Source of the DNA: Christiangramia sp.
GTDB taxonomy: Bacteria > Bacteroidota > Bacteroidia > Flavobacteriales > Flavobacteriaceae
Length of the DNA: 34,210 nt
Reading direction: 5' to 3'
Assembly: GCA_024635735.1 (NCBI GenBank)
Contig: JAGXII010000193.1
Location: 1 to 34,210 of the forward strand
Positions within the stretch are counted from its first letter, which is position 1, and each line of letters opens with the position of its first letter. The translations under genes and the position numbers were made by a program. Below are positions 25,208-32,331 of this stretch, piece after piece. The notes beneath the pieces were generated by a model. That model was not told the origin of the DNA and did not search any database. It saw only the letters and a program-made list of their open reading frames with translations.

Positions 25208-25826
25208 AATTTTATTTGTCTTTCTTCTTTTTTCTGTTGTTGGATTTGCTCAGAAAAACGATTCAATTCCTGCTTACCAGTATTCTCCGAACGATCCTGA
25301 AACGGTTTTCTTCGACCTGGAAGCCTTTTATCCTATTGCTTTAGGGAATACTGTTTATAAAGATGCCTATAATTTTGATCCTGGATTTGCAATTAATTTT
25401 AACTGGTTCTTTAAGCCTAATTTTACGCTTGGGGCTCGGCTATCTCAGGTAACGGGACATGCTAAAGACAAGTCTTTAACTGGCAATATAAAATATACCA
25501 ATTTTCAGCTGCTTGGCCTTACAGTTGGCTATTTCCATCCCTTTAATCGTGAGTGGAGTTTACAATCTAAAGTAGGTATAGGAACAACCAATTATCGAAA
25601 CAGATCTCCGGAAGATAGGTTTGAAGATAAAGGAGGGCAGGTATGGTTTTCTGAAGAAGTGGCTTATAGGTTAGGGAAAAGCTTTGCTTTGTTTGCAACA
25701 ACTGGTTTAGAATATCACTTTAACCATATTGACATAGTGCAAGAGAAGGACGATTATTTTAATACTGCAATTTTCGCCAATCTGGGAATAGGTTTGAGGT
25801 GGCATTTACAAAATCCCGGAGGTTAA
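25191..25826 (+). CDS. small outer-membrane beta-barrel protein
   Basis: A 211-residue protein with a Sec signal peptide (residues 1-20, FLLFSVVGFAQ). Alternating-hydrophobicity strands rich in aromatic residues and ending GIGLRWHL fit an eight-stranded outer-membrane barrel (e.g. FAINFNWFFKPNFTLGARLS; FQLLGLTVGYFHPF; FALFATTGLEYHF). No function can be assigned. The ATG at 25191 lies within the preceding lipoprotein gene (17-base overlap); a later in-frame start would cut into the signal peptide. The stop codon abuts the stop codon of the convergent thioesterase with no spacer. Confidence 0.82.
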   Translation: MILNTRILFVFLLFSVVGFAQKNDSIPAYQYSPNDPETVFFDLEAFYPIALGNTVYKDAYNFDPGFAINFNWFFKPNFTLGARLSQVTGHAKDKSLTGNIKYTNFQLLGLTVGYFHPFNREWSLQSKVGIGTTNYRNRSPEDRFEDKGGQVWFSEEVAYRLGKSFALFATTGLEYHFNHIDIVQEKDDYFNTAIFANLGIGLRWHLQNPGG

Positions 25827-26339
25827 TTATTCTTCGAACAAGGCCTTAAGTTCTGTAGCCTCATTTGGTTTCATTTTTCCTGCAAGAACAAGGCTAAGTT
25901 GTTTTCTTCTCAAAGCGGCCTCAAAACGTTGTTTTTCGAGATCTGTTTCGGGCTTTAATGGAGGGATCTGAACCGGAGTTCCGGTTTCATCTACCGCAAC
26001 AAAGGTATATATCGCTTCATTGGCTTTACTTCTTTTACCGCTTTCACGGTCTTCAACCCAAACATCTATAAAGATCTCCATAGAAGATTTAAAAGCACGG
26101 GAAACAGCAGCTTCTACCGTTACAACACTACCTAATGGAATCGCTTTATTAAAAGCTACATGATTAACAGAAGCGGTAACCACAATCCTGCGACTATGTC
26201 TTCTTGCCGCAATACTAGCAGCGCGATCCATACGCGCCAGTAGCTCCCCTCCAAAAAGATTGTTTAAAGGGTTAGTTTCGCTTGGTAATACAAGATCGGT
26301 AAGTGTAGTTCGTGATTCTGCTGGTGTTTTAGCCTCCAT
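25827..26339 (-). CDS. acyl-CoA thioesterase (hotdog fold, YciA/BACH-like)
   Basis: A 170-residue cytosolic hotdog-fold enzyme that hydrolyses acyl-CoA to free acid and CoA. The motif NPLNNLFGGELLARMDRAAS (residues 23-42) is the family signature including the active-site helix. VTASVNHVAFNKAIPLGSVV (54-73) and IFIDVWVEDRESGKRSKANE (about 92-111) follow as in acyl-CoA hydrolases. Chain-length preference cannot be read. It ends directly against the convergent barrel gene. The 56 bases between it and the HU-SPOR gene have no clear promoter, so it may be co-transcribed downstream of HU-SPOR. Confidence 0.93.
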   Translation of the reverse strand: MEAKTPAESRTTLTDLVLPSETNPLNNLFGGELLARMDRAASIAARRHSRRIVVTASVNHVAFNKAIPLGSVVTVEAAVSRAFKSSMEIFIDVWVEDRESGKRSKANEAIYTFVAVDETGTPVQIPPLKPETDLEKQRFEAALRRKQLSLVLAGKMKPNEATELKALFEE

Positions 26340-26395
26340 GTAAAATTTTTTGCAAAAATAAGGAGGATTTAGGAGGTTTAGCCGTTAAAGAAGTA

Positions 26396-27325
26396 TTAAA
26401 GTTCCTGAACCAATAACCAGGCTCCTTCATTAGTTTTCTTGACCTCATAAAGTTTATTGATCGCCTCTCTTCGGGATTCATGGCTGGAATATACCACCTG
26501 ATGTAAACCATATTTATTGGCTCCAATCAATCTGGCTTTGTATCCCTCTGCTCGAAGTTCCTTCACTTTTTTATCGGCATTTTCTTCCACTCTAAAAGCT
26601 CCGGCAACTACATGGTAGTTTCCTGATTGTTTTTCAACTTCAAAGGTTACAGATGGCAGGGGATTATCGATTACGAAGGTAGCCTGCTGGATTTGCTCCT
26701 GCAGTTGACTTTCAGCTTCCTGCTGTTCAGCGATGTTGTGTTTGGACACCTGGCTGCTGTAAATATTTAATCCTGAGATGCCTGAAAGCCCAATGGCCAG
26801 AATTCCTATAGCTGCATATTTGAGAATAGAAGAACGCCTACTTTCCGGAGTGAAAAGGATAGGTGTTTTTTCTTCCAGTTTTTCGACCTGTTTCCTGTAA
26901 ACTTCTCTTTGAAGGGCCTGTGTTTCAAATGATGCAAGACCGAAAGAATCTGTAAGGAAGTTTATTTCGCTGGAAGGTTCAAATTGTAGCCTTTCTTCTT
27001 CATCAAGATAAAATTTACCAATATTGGCCAGTTCTGCTTTTGAATCTTTCTGAAGTGAATTTTCCAGGTCGTATACAAACTCCTGGATCATATTATTAGC
27101 AGTTACATACTTGACATTCTCTACTTCGGCAATATAATTTGCCAGCAAACCATCATTCTTAATAAGCTGACGGTTAAAAGAGATTTGTTTTTTTGGAGGA
27201 TGAAACTCTCCAGAAGACTGGCTTATATATGCTGATCGTTTCTGAGATAAGAATGCTCCGAAACCGGGTAAAACAACGCATTCATATCTATAAAGAAGGT
27301 CCTGGATGTAATTGGTAATATTCAT
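26396..27325 (-). CDS. membrane-anchored HU-like protein with C-terminal SPOR domain
   Basis: A 309-residue protein in three parts. Residues 1 to about 125 form a HU/IHF-like fold of the CCDC81-like bacterial type (YIQDLLYRYECVVLPGFGAF; SFNRQLIKNDGLLANYI). Residues about 166-188 are one membrane helix. Residues about 232-309 are a SPOR domain (GNYHVVAGAFRVEENADKKV), which binds denuded septal peptidoglycan. The start is taken at 27325. An in-frame ATG at 27370 would place the -7 element 27331-27338 inside the gene and add 15 residues without family character. The topology puts the HU-like part in the cytosol and SPOR in the periplasm. The gene is divergent from dprA and upstream of the thioesterase. 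Confidence 0.88.
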   Translation of the reverse strand: MNITNYIQDLLYRYECVVLPGFGAFLSQKRSAYISQSSGEFHPPKKQISFNRQLIKNDGLLANYIAEVENVKYVTANNMIQEFVYDLENSLQKDSKAELANIGKFYLDEEERLQFEPSSEINFLTDSFGLASFETQALQREVYRKQVEKLEEKTPILFTPESRRSSILKYAAIGILAIGLSGISGLNIYSSQVSKHNIAEQQEAESQLQEQIQQATFVIDNPLPSVTFEVEKQSGNYHVVAGAFRVEENADKKVKELRAEGYKARLIGANKYGLHQVVYSSHESRREAINKLYEVKKTNEGAWLLVQEL

Positions 27326-27330
27326 TAGAG

Positions 27331-27338
27331 CAAAAATA
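27331..27338 (-). promoter_or_regulatory. -7 element of the HU-SPOR gene, only 5 nt from the ATG
   Basis: TATTTTTG on the minus strand is an exact TAnnTTTG match separated from the ATG at 27325 by just CTCTA. Transcription would begin at or next to the start codon, suggesting a leaderless mRNA. No TTG is found at -33. Confidence 0.45.
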
Positions 27339-27400
27339 TGGCTTATTGGTAGTTGGTTAAAGTTACCCAAACAATTTTTATTAACAAATCTTTTTTTCTG

Positions 27401-27408
27401 TAATTTTG
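27401..27408 (+). promoter_or_regulatory. -7 element of dprA
   Basis: TAATTTTG is an exact TAnnTTTG match ending 16 nt before the dprA ATG, in the divergent spacer with HU-SPOR. The -33 region is T-rich (27375-27379) but lacks TTG. Confidence 0.45.
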
Positions 27409-27424
27409 GTCAAATTATGGCTGG

Positions 27425-28525
27425 ATGAATTCTGAAGACTTATTATATGCCCTTGCGCTACAGCATATCCCTAATCTGGGGGATACTACGGCAAAAAAAC
27501 TTATCAGGCATTTTGGAAAAGCAGAGCAGGTCTTCAGGGAAAAGAAATCCAGTTTACTCAAGCTGGATGGGATAGGCCAGATTCGCATCCAGGAGATCCA
27601 TGATTCCAGCCATTTGAAAGCCGCGGAGGAAGAGATTAAATTCATGGAATCTCATCACATAAACCATTATTTTTTTCAGGAAAAGGAGTATCCCGAAAAA
27701 CTCAAACATTGCCTGGATGGGCCGGTGCTTTTATTTTCAAAAGGCAGGATCGATTTACATAAAAAGAAGATTATTAGCATTGTTGGAACCAGGCAGATTA
27801 GCGCTCATGGTATGTCCTTCTGTGAAAAACTACTCGAAGATCTGGCACCTCTGGATCCGGTAATAGTTTCCGGCTTTGCCTATGGCGTAGATATCACCGC
27901 TCAAAAAGCTGCAGTTAAAAATTCGTTACAAACAATAGGTTGTCTGGCACATGGTTTAAATCAAATATATCCAAAAGTTCATAAAAAGTATGTGAAGGAA
28001 ATTGAAGAAAATGGCGGTTTCTTTACCGATTTCTGGAGTACCGATAAATTTGACAGGAATAATTTTTTAAAACGTAACAGGATAATAGCGGGATTAAGCG
28101 AAGCGACCATTGTTATCGAAAGTGCCGAAAGAGGGGGCTCTCTTGTAACTGCCGATATTGCCGTTTCTTACGACAGAGAAGTTTTTGCAGTTCCCGGAAG
28201 ACCCGCAGATAAATTCAGTTCGGGTTGTAACAATCTAATAAAATCCCAACGGGCGCATGTGCTGACTTCAGCAGCCGACCTGGTTTATATTCTTAACTGT
28301 GAATTAGAGGAAAAGGAAAGGAGTGTACAGAAACAGTTATTTGTTCAACTGGATGGAGAGGAGCAAATACTATATGATTTTCTTAGCTCACGGGGAAAAA
28401 GCGAACTGGATATACTGGCACTAAATTGCCAGTTTCCTACCTTTAAAACAGCTTCTTTATTGTTAAATATGGAACTGAAAGGGGTAATAAGACCTCTTCC
28501 AGGAAAATTATTTGAAATAGTTTAG
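27425..28525 (+). CDS. dprA: DNA-processing protein DprA (Smf)
   Basis: A 366-residue cytosolic protein that binds incoming single-stranded DNA and loads RecA during natural transformation. The N-terminal helix-hairpin-helix-like part (LALQHIPNLGDTTAKKLIRH, residues 10-29) precedes the Rossmann-like core with IVGTRQIS (119-126), SGFAYGVDITAQ (149-160), FLKRNRIIAGLSEATIVIES (214-233) and GGSLVTADIA (237-246). A C-terminal winged-helix domain (about 305-366) is present. A 4-codon frame ATG-GCT-GGA-TGA just upstream overlaps the dprA start by two bases. The gene overlaps convergent trpS by 4 bases. No competence genes are adjacent; recA is 4.3 kb away. Confidence 0.95.
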   Translation: MNSEDLLYALALQHIPNLGDTTAKKLIRHFGKAEQVFREKKSSLLKLDGIGQIRIQEIHDSSHLKAAEEEIKFMESHHINHYFFQEKEYPEKLKHCLDGPVLLFSKGRIDLHKKKIISIVGTRQISAHGMSFCEKLLEDLAPLDPVIVSGFAYGVDITAQKAAVKNSLQTIGCLAHGLNQIYPKVHKKYVKEIEENGGFFTDFWSTDKFDRNNFLKRNRIIAGLSEATIVIESAERGGSLVTADIAVSYDREVFAVPGRPADKFSSGCNNLIKSQRAHVLTSAADLVYILNCELEEKERSVQKQLFVQLDGEEQILYDFLSSRGKSELDILALNCQFPTFKTASLLLNMELKGVIRPLPGKLFEIV

Positions 28526-29490
28526 TAGCCGGCCTTTTCTCTTACCTTCTTAAGAACTTTGTTAGCAACCACTTTAGCTTTTTCAGCACCAATTGAAAGG
28601 GCTTTGTCTATTTCTTTGTGATTATTAATGTAGTACTCATATTTTTCTCTTGGTTCCTGGAACTTTTCCTTTACAAGATCAAAAAGAGCCTGTTTTGCGT
28701 GGCCATATCCATAACCACCGGCTTCGTAATTTTTACGCATTTCAGCCGTTTGTTCTTCTGAAGCCATAAGCTTATATAGTCCAAAAACATTACAGGTATC
28801 AGGGTTTTTAGGCTCTTCAAGCGGGGTACTGTCGGTTTCTATACCCATGATCTGTTTTCTGAGTTTTTTATCAGTCTGAAAAATATTAATGGTATTTCCT
28901 TTAGACTTACTCATTTTTTCCCCGTCGGTTCCCGGAACATACATGGTGTCCTTCTGAACTTTAGCTTCAGGAATTACAAATACCTCACCCATTTTAGCAT
29001 GAAATCTGGTGGCCACATCTCGCGTCATTTCCAGGTGCTGTAACTGATCTTTCCCTACAGGTACTATTTCAGCATCATATAAAAGGATATCCGCTGCCAT
29101 TAACATGGGGTAAGAAAATAATCCTGCATTTACATCTTCCAGACGATCTGCTTTATCTTTAAACGAATGCGCCAGAGTTAGCCTCTGATAAGGAAAAAAG
29201 CAACTCAAATACCAGGTAAGCTCAGTTACCTGAGGAATATCACTCTGCCGGTAAAAAACACTTCTTTCAATGTCTAATCCACAGGCAAGCCAGGTAGCCG
29301 CTACCGAATAGGTGTTTTGCCTAAGCGTTTCTGCATCTTTTATTTGCGTAAGAGAATGAAGGTCTGCAATAAAAATAAAAGAATCATTTTCCGGCTGGTT
29401 GGCCATCTCTATTGCAGGCATTATCGCTCCTAAAAGATTCCCCAAGTGGGGAGTTCCTGTACTCTGTACTCCTGTAAGTATTCTGGACAT
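28522..29490 (-). CDS. trpS: tryptophanyl-tRNA synthetase
   Basis: A 322-residue class I aminoacyl-tRNA synthetase that charges tRNA-Trp. The HIGH-equivalent PHLGN is at residues 14-18 and KMSKS at 192-196 (GEKMSKSKGN). The tryptophan pocket regions DLHSLT (43-48) and VGKDQLQHLEMTRD (145-158) are conserved. Length is normal for bacterial TrpRS. An exact -7 element lies 19 nt upstream of the ATG in the divergent spacer with plsC. The 3' end overlaps dprA by 4 bases. Confidence 0.97.
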   Translation of the reverse strand: MSRILTGVQSTGTPHLGNLLGAIMPAIEMANQPENDSFIFIADLHSLTQIKDAETLRQNTYSVAATWLACGLDIERSVFYRQSDIPQVTELTWYLSCFFPYQRLTLAHSFKDKADRLEDVNAGLFSYPMLMAADILLYDAEIVPVGKDQLQHLEMTRDVATRFHAKMGEVFVIPEAKVQKDTMYVPGTDGEKMSKSKGNTINIFQTDKKLRKQIMGIETDSTPLEEPKNPDTCNVFGLYKLMASEEQTAEMRKNYEAGGYGYGHAKQALFDLVKEKFQEPREKYEYYINNHKEIDKALSIGAEKAKVVANKVLKKVREKAGY

Positions 29491-29509
29491 TTACTTCTCA
29501 ATTTTGATG

Positions 29510-29517
29510 CAAAGGTA
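29510..29517 (-). promoter_or_regulatory. -7 element of trpS
   Basis: TACCTTTG on the minus strand matches TAnnTTTG and ends 19 nt before the trpS ATG. No TTG lies at -33. Confidence 0.45.
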
Positions 29518-29531
29518 AATTTTTTCTAGAA

Positions 29532-29558
29532 TTGACTCGGTTCATTTTACTACTTTTG
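29532..29558 (+). promoter_or_regulatory. plsC promoter, -7 element 5 nt from the ATG
   Basis: TTG at 29532-29534, a 16-nt spacer, then TACTTTTG at 29551-29558, an exact -7 element. Only ATTTT separates it from the ATG at 29564, so the transcript is probably leaderless or nearly so. It lies back to back with the trpS promoter. Confidence 0.5.
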
Positions 29559-29563
29559 ATTTT

Positions 29564-30307
29564 ATGCGTTACTTCAAGTGGGCTGCAGTTCTATTGTGGC
29601 GAATCTGGTTTTATATTTTAATGATTGTTCTCATAATAATAATGTTACCGGTGCTTGTAGTTTTCACTTCTTCTGAAAAATTTTATCCGGAGTTTTTTAT
29701 TTGTGCGCGGATATGGGCTAAGATTATAATTTTTGGCATGGGTTTTAATATAAAAACCGTCGCCGAACAAATCCCCGAAAAGGACAGGAGTTATATGCTT
29801 GTGGCCAACCATACCTCTATGCTGGATATTATGCTCATGCTTGCAGTAATTAAGCAGCCTTTTGTGTTCCTGGGAAAAGAGGAACTTGTAAAAATTCCTG
29901 TTTTCGGATTCGTTTACCGTAGAACCTGCATACTTGTAGACCGTAATAATAACCGTAGCCGTCAGAAAGCTTTTAATGAAGCTCAACGAAGATTAAAACA
30001 GAAAAACAGTGTTTGTATATTTCCGGAGGGTGGTGTCCCGCAAGATCAGAATATTATTCTGGATCAATTCAAAGATGGCGCTTTCAGGTTGGCGATAGAA
30101 CATCAAATTCCTATAATTCCGCTAACTTTTCACGATAACAAAAAGCGTTTTTCTTATAATTTTTTTAGCGGAGGTCCCGGAAAATTAAGGGTGAAGATCC
30201 ATAATTTTATCTGTACCGAAAATTTGCAACCAAACGACCGCAGAATGCTCAAGGAAAAAGTTCATAAGATCATTCTGGATGAATTGCTAAATCCCGGGCT
30301 GCATTAA
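29564..30307 (+). CDS. plsC: 1-acyl-sn-glycerol-3-phosphate acyltransferase
   Basis: A 247-residue membrane-associated enzyme that acylates lysophosphatidic acid to phosphatidic acid in phospholipid synthesis. It has N-terminal membrane helices (about residues 8-34 and 45-60). The catalytic NHTSMLD (82-88, the NHx4D box), the substrate-binding FPEGG (153-157) and the later IPIIPLTF (about 182-190) are all in place. A related lyso-lipid acyltransferase for ornithine or sulfono lipids cannot be excluded. It is convergent with the anti-sigma gene, overlapping by 4 bases. Confidence 0.92.
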   Translation: MRYFKWAAVLLWRIWFYILMIVLIIIMLPVLVVFTSSEKFYPEFFICARIWAKIIIFGMGFNIKTVAEQIPEKDRSYMLVANHTSMLDIMLMLAVIKQPFVFLGKEELVKIPVFGFVYRRTCILVDRNNNRSRQKAFNEAQRRLKQKNSVCIFPEGGVPQDQNIILDQFKDGAFRLAIEHQIPIIPLTFHDNKKRFSYNFFSGGPGKLRVKIHNFICTENLQPNDRRMLKEKVHKIILDELLNPGLH

Positions 30308-31764
30308 AATTTAATGCTAATCCCGGAATATATACCAAAATTCACGGGCTGTACGTTCTGCACACTATTAAAGGTATTCAGCTGATATTTGAAAATAGGC
30401 TCCAGATTTAGGCTGAATTTGTCACTTAGTTCATAATCCAGTCCCACCCCGATATTAGTACTAAAGCTTGTACTGTTTATGTTGCTCGCTTCACCTAGAA
30501 CGGTAGTGGTATTGCCCGAATTTAAATCCACCCGGTTCTTATCAAGAAATAAACCGCTGGCACCACCAATTAAATTGAGTCCAAGCTTTTTGTCTACTAA
30601 AGCGTATTCTATTTCCAGCGGCACTTCTATAAATCCAAATTGCTGGTTGATCTCACCGGGCGTGAAAATAGCCGAGGTTAGAGAATTGGCTACAGAGGTA
30701 TTTTCAGCAAATCCGTTATTCATATTGCGATCACTTCTAACATTTATATTTTCAGATGACGGCCGTATGTTTTCGAAACTATTGGACATTGCCATAGGCG
30801 AATATGAGATATCCTGGATGTTGTAGCTCATATTAATCTTGCTGATTCCCGTTCTTATCTTAACCTTTTTAGAAACTTCATACGCAACTTTCACTCCGTA
30901 GGAAACAGTAACATCTGAGGAAGCTGAATTATTTGAGAACTGTGAAGACAGCTCATTCCCGCTTCCCATATTTTTATAAAAAACGGGTGCGGCGAAGGTT
31001 GATAATTCTAATTTTCGTGAATTAGATTCCGAAGTTTCTTCTTCCTCATCGTCTTTATCCTGAAGCTTCTCTTTTTCTATTTGCGAGAGCGCATTTTCTT
31101 CTTCGAGAGTTTTTTCAGGTTCTGTAATAATATTTTTTAAGGTATCAGCCTCATTTCCGGCAATTATACCGGAAGGATCTTTAGAGATCACCTCCGGTTT
31201 TTTTGCCAATTCCTCTTTTTCATATTCGGAATTATCTTGAGTAATATTTTCTTCTAAAGAAGTTATCCCTGTATCCTTTGAAGGAACTGCACTCTTCTTG
31301 TCAAGGGTATAATTTTCGCTAATTTTACTGGATTCCGGCACCTGACTGGCAACTGAATTGTTTGAAGATGAACTATTATCAGAACCGGTTAATGATGAGT
31401 TTTTATTTTCAGAAGAGGGATTTTCTTCCACTGTCAGGGTGTCTTCTTCCCGGGTGTTCGTATTTGATTGAGATGGATTTGAATCAGGATCTTTTTTCTG
31501 GATATCTTCAGTTTTATCAAAAACAATATTGGGGTCTGAAGGACCTTGCTGTTGATTATCTGTAAAGAGCAGCCCCGCGATTATTACAGTAATAACCGCT
31601 GCGATACTGCCTATTTTAAACCATAATGGAATAATAAGGGCTCTTTTTTTCTTCTTTTTATCAAGTTTCCTGGAGATATTTTCCCAGACTTTATCATCGG
31701 GATTTACTTCAAAATCCTTGAATTTTTCCTGAAATATCCGGTCTATGTTCTTCTTTTCTTTCAT
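30304..31764 (-). CDS. anti-sigma protein fused to an outer-membrane beta-barrel (Dma-like)
   Basis: A 486-residue protein in four parts. A cytosolic head (1-42) has FEVNPDDKVWENISRKLDKK, as in Bacteroidota anti-sigma proteins. One membrane helix spans about 44-67. A linker of about 180 residues (68-250) is rich in Ser, Asn, Glu, Asp and Lys, without obvious fold. The C-terminal region (about 252-486) has amphipathic strands typical of PorT-like outer-membrane barrels, ending in Phe (SGISIKF). The layout equals the dual membrane-spanning anti-sigma (Dma) proteins known from Bacteroides, which bridge both membranes and control a cognate ECF sigma. The start overlaps the sigma stop by ATGA, implying equal production of both partners. 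Signal sensed and regulon are unknown. Confidence 0.82.
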   Translation of the reverse strand: MKEKKNIDRIFQEKFKDFEVNPDDKVWENISRKLDKKKKKRALIIPLWFKIGSIAAVITVIIAGLLFTDNQQQGPSDPNIVFDKTEDIQKKDPDSNPSQSNTNTREEDTLTVEENPSSENKNSSLTGSDNSSSSNNSVASQVPESSKISENYTLDKKSAVPSKDTGITSLEENITQDNSEYEKEELAKKPEVISKDPSGIIAGNEADTLKNIITEPEKTLEEENALSQIEKEKLQDKDDEEEETSESNSRKLELSTFAAPVFYKNMGSGNELSSQFSNNSASSDVTVSYGVKVAYEVSKKVKIRTGISKINMSYNIQDISYSPMAMSNSFENIRPSSENINVRSDRNMNNGFAENTSVANSLTSAIFTPGEINQQFGFIEVPLEIEYALVDKKLGLNLIGGASGLFLDKNRVDLNSGNTTTVLGEASNINSTSFSTNIGVGLDYELSDKFSLNLEPIFKYQLNTFNSVQNVQPVNFGIYSGISIKF

Positions 31765-32306
31765 AATGATTGAGCCGAATTATTTGTATTCTGGGATTCT
31801 TCAATTTTTTCTTTAAGACTTAACCTTGCTCTGGAAAGATTCGATTTCGAAGTCCCTTCAGAGATATTTAGCATTTTTGCTATCTCCTTATGAGAAAAAC
31901 CTTCCATAACATACAGGTTAAATACTTGGCGGTAGCGATCTGGCAGGGATTGAATAAGATTCAGTAAATAATCAAGGGAAACACTTTCGTCATCGATCTC
32001 TACCTCTTCCTCTGCAAGATTTTCTTCATTAGTAATCTCATAGAGTTTTTGGCTGCGGTGTTTTTGAAGGCAGGTATTAATTACGATCCGCTTCATCCAT
32101 CCTTCAAAAGATCCCTGATTACTATACTGGGATATTTTCGCGAAAATTGTCAAAAACCCATCCTGCAGACTATCTTCTGCCTGTGCCTGGTTATCAGAAT
32201 ATTTCAAACAAAGCCCGAACAGCTTGCCCGCATATAAGCGGTAAAGCTGTTCCTGTGCTTCTCTGTCCTGATTTTTACAATGACGAATGAGTTTCTCTAA
32301 ACTCAC
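31761..32306 (-). CDS. ECF-type RNA polymerase sigma factor
   Basis: A 181-residue group 4 sigma factor. Region 2 is at about residues 18-82 (LYRLYAGKLFGLCLKYSDNQ; AEDSLQDGFLTIFAKI; GWMKRIVINTCLQKHR), followed by an acidic connector (93-110). Region 4 is at about 114-166 (LPDRYRQVFNLYVMEGFSHK; KEIAKMLNISEGTSKSNLSR), the helix-turn-helix that reads the -35. The start codon is GTG (32304-32306); no in-frame ATG is available upstream. The stop overlaps the start of the anti-sigma barrel gene (ATGA), and the lipoprotein gene lies 25 bases upstream, so the three probably form an operon. The target promoters are unknown; autoregulation would be typical. Confidence 0.95.
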   Translation of the reverse strand: MSLEKLIRHCKNQDREAQEQLYRLYAGKLFGLCLKYSDNQAQAEDSLQDGFLTIFAKISQYSNQGSFEGWMKRIVINTCLQKHRSQKLYEITNEENLAEEEVEIDDESVSLDYLLNLIQSLPDRYRQVFNLYVMEGFSHKEIAKMLNISEGTSKSNLSRARLSLKEKIEESQNTNNSAQSL

Positions 32307-32331
32307 AAATTTTAGATGTTTTTTGAGATTA

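Noticed and set aside
27326..27370. 15-residue extension of the HU-SPOR protein
   Set aside because: It would cover the exact -7 element 27331-27338, and the family-like sequence starts at MNITNYIQDL.
27417..27428. Four-codon upstream frame ATG-GCT-GGA-TGA overlapping the dprA start
   Set aside because: Too short to be called a gene; coupling is possible but a chance ATG in AT-rich DNA is as likely.
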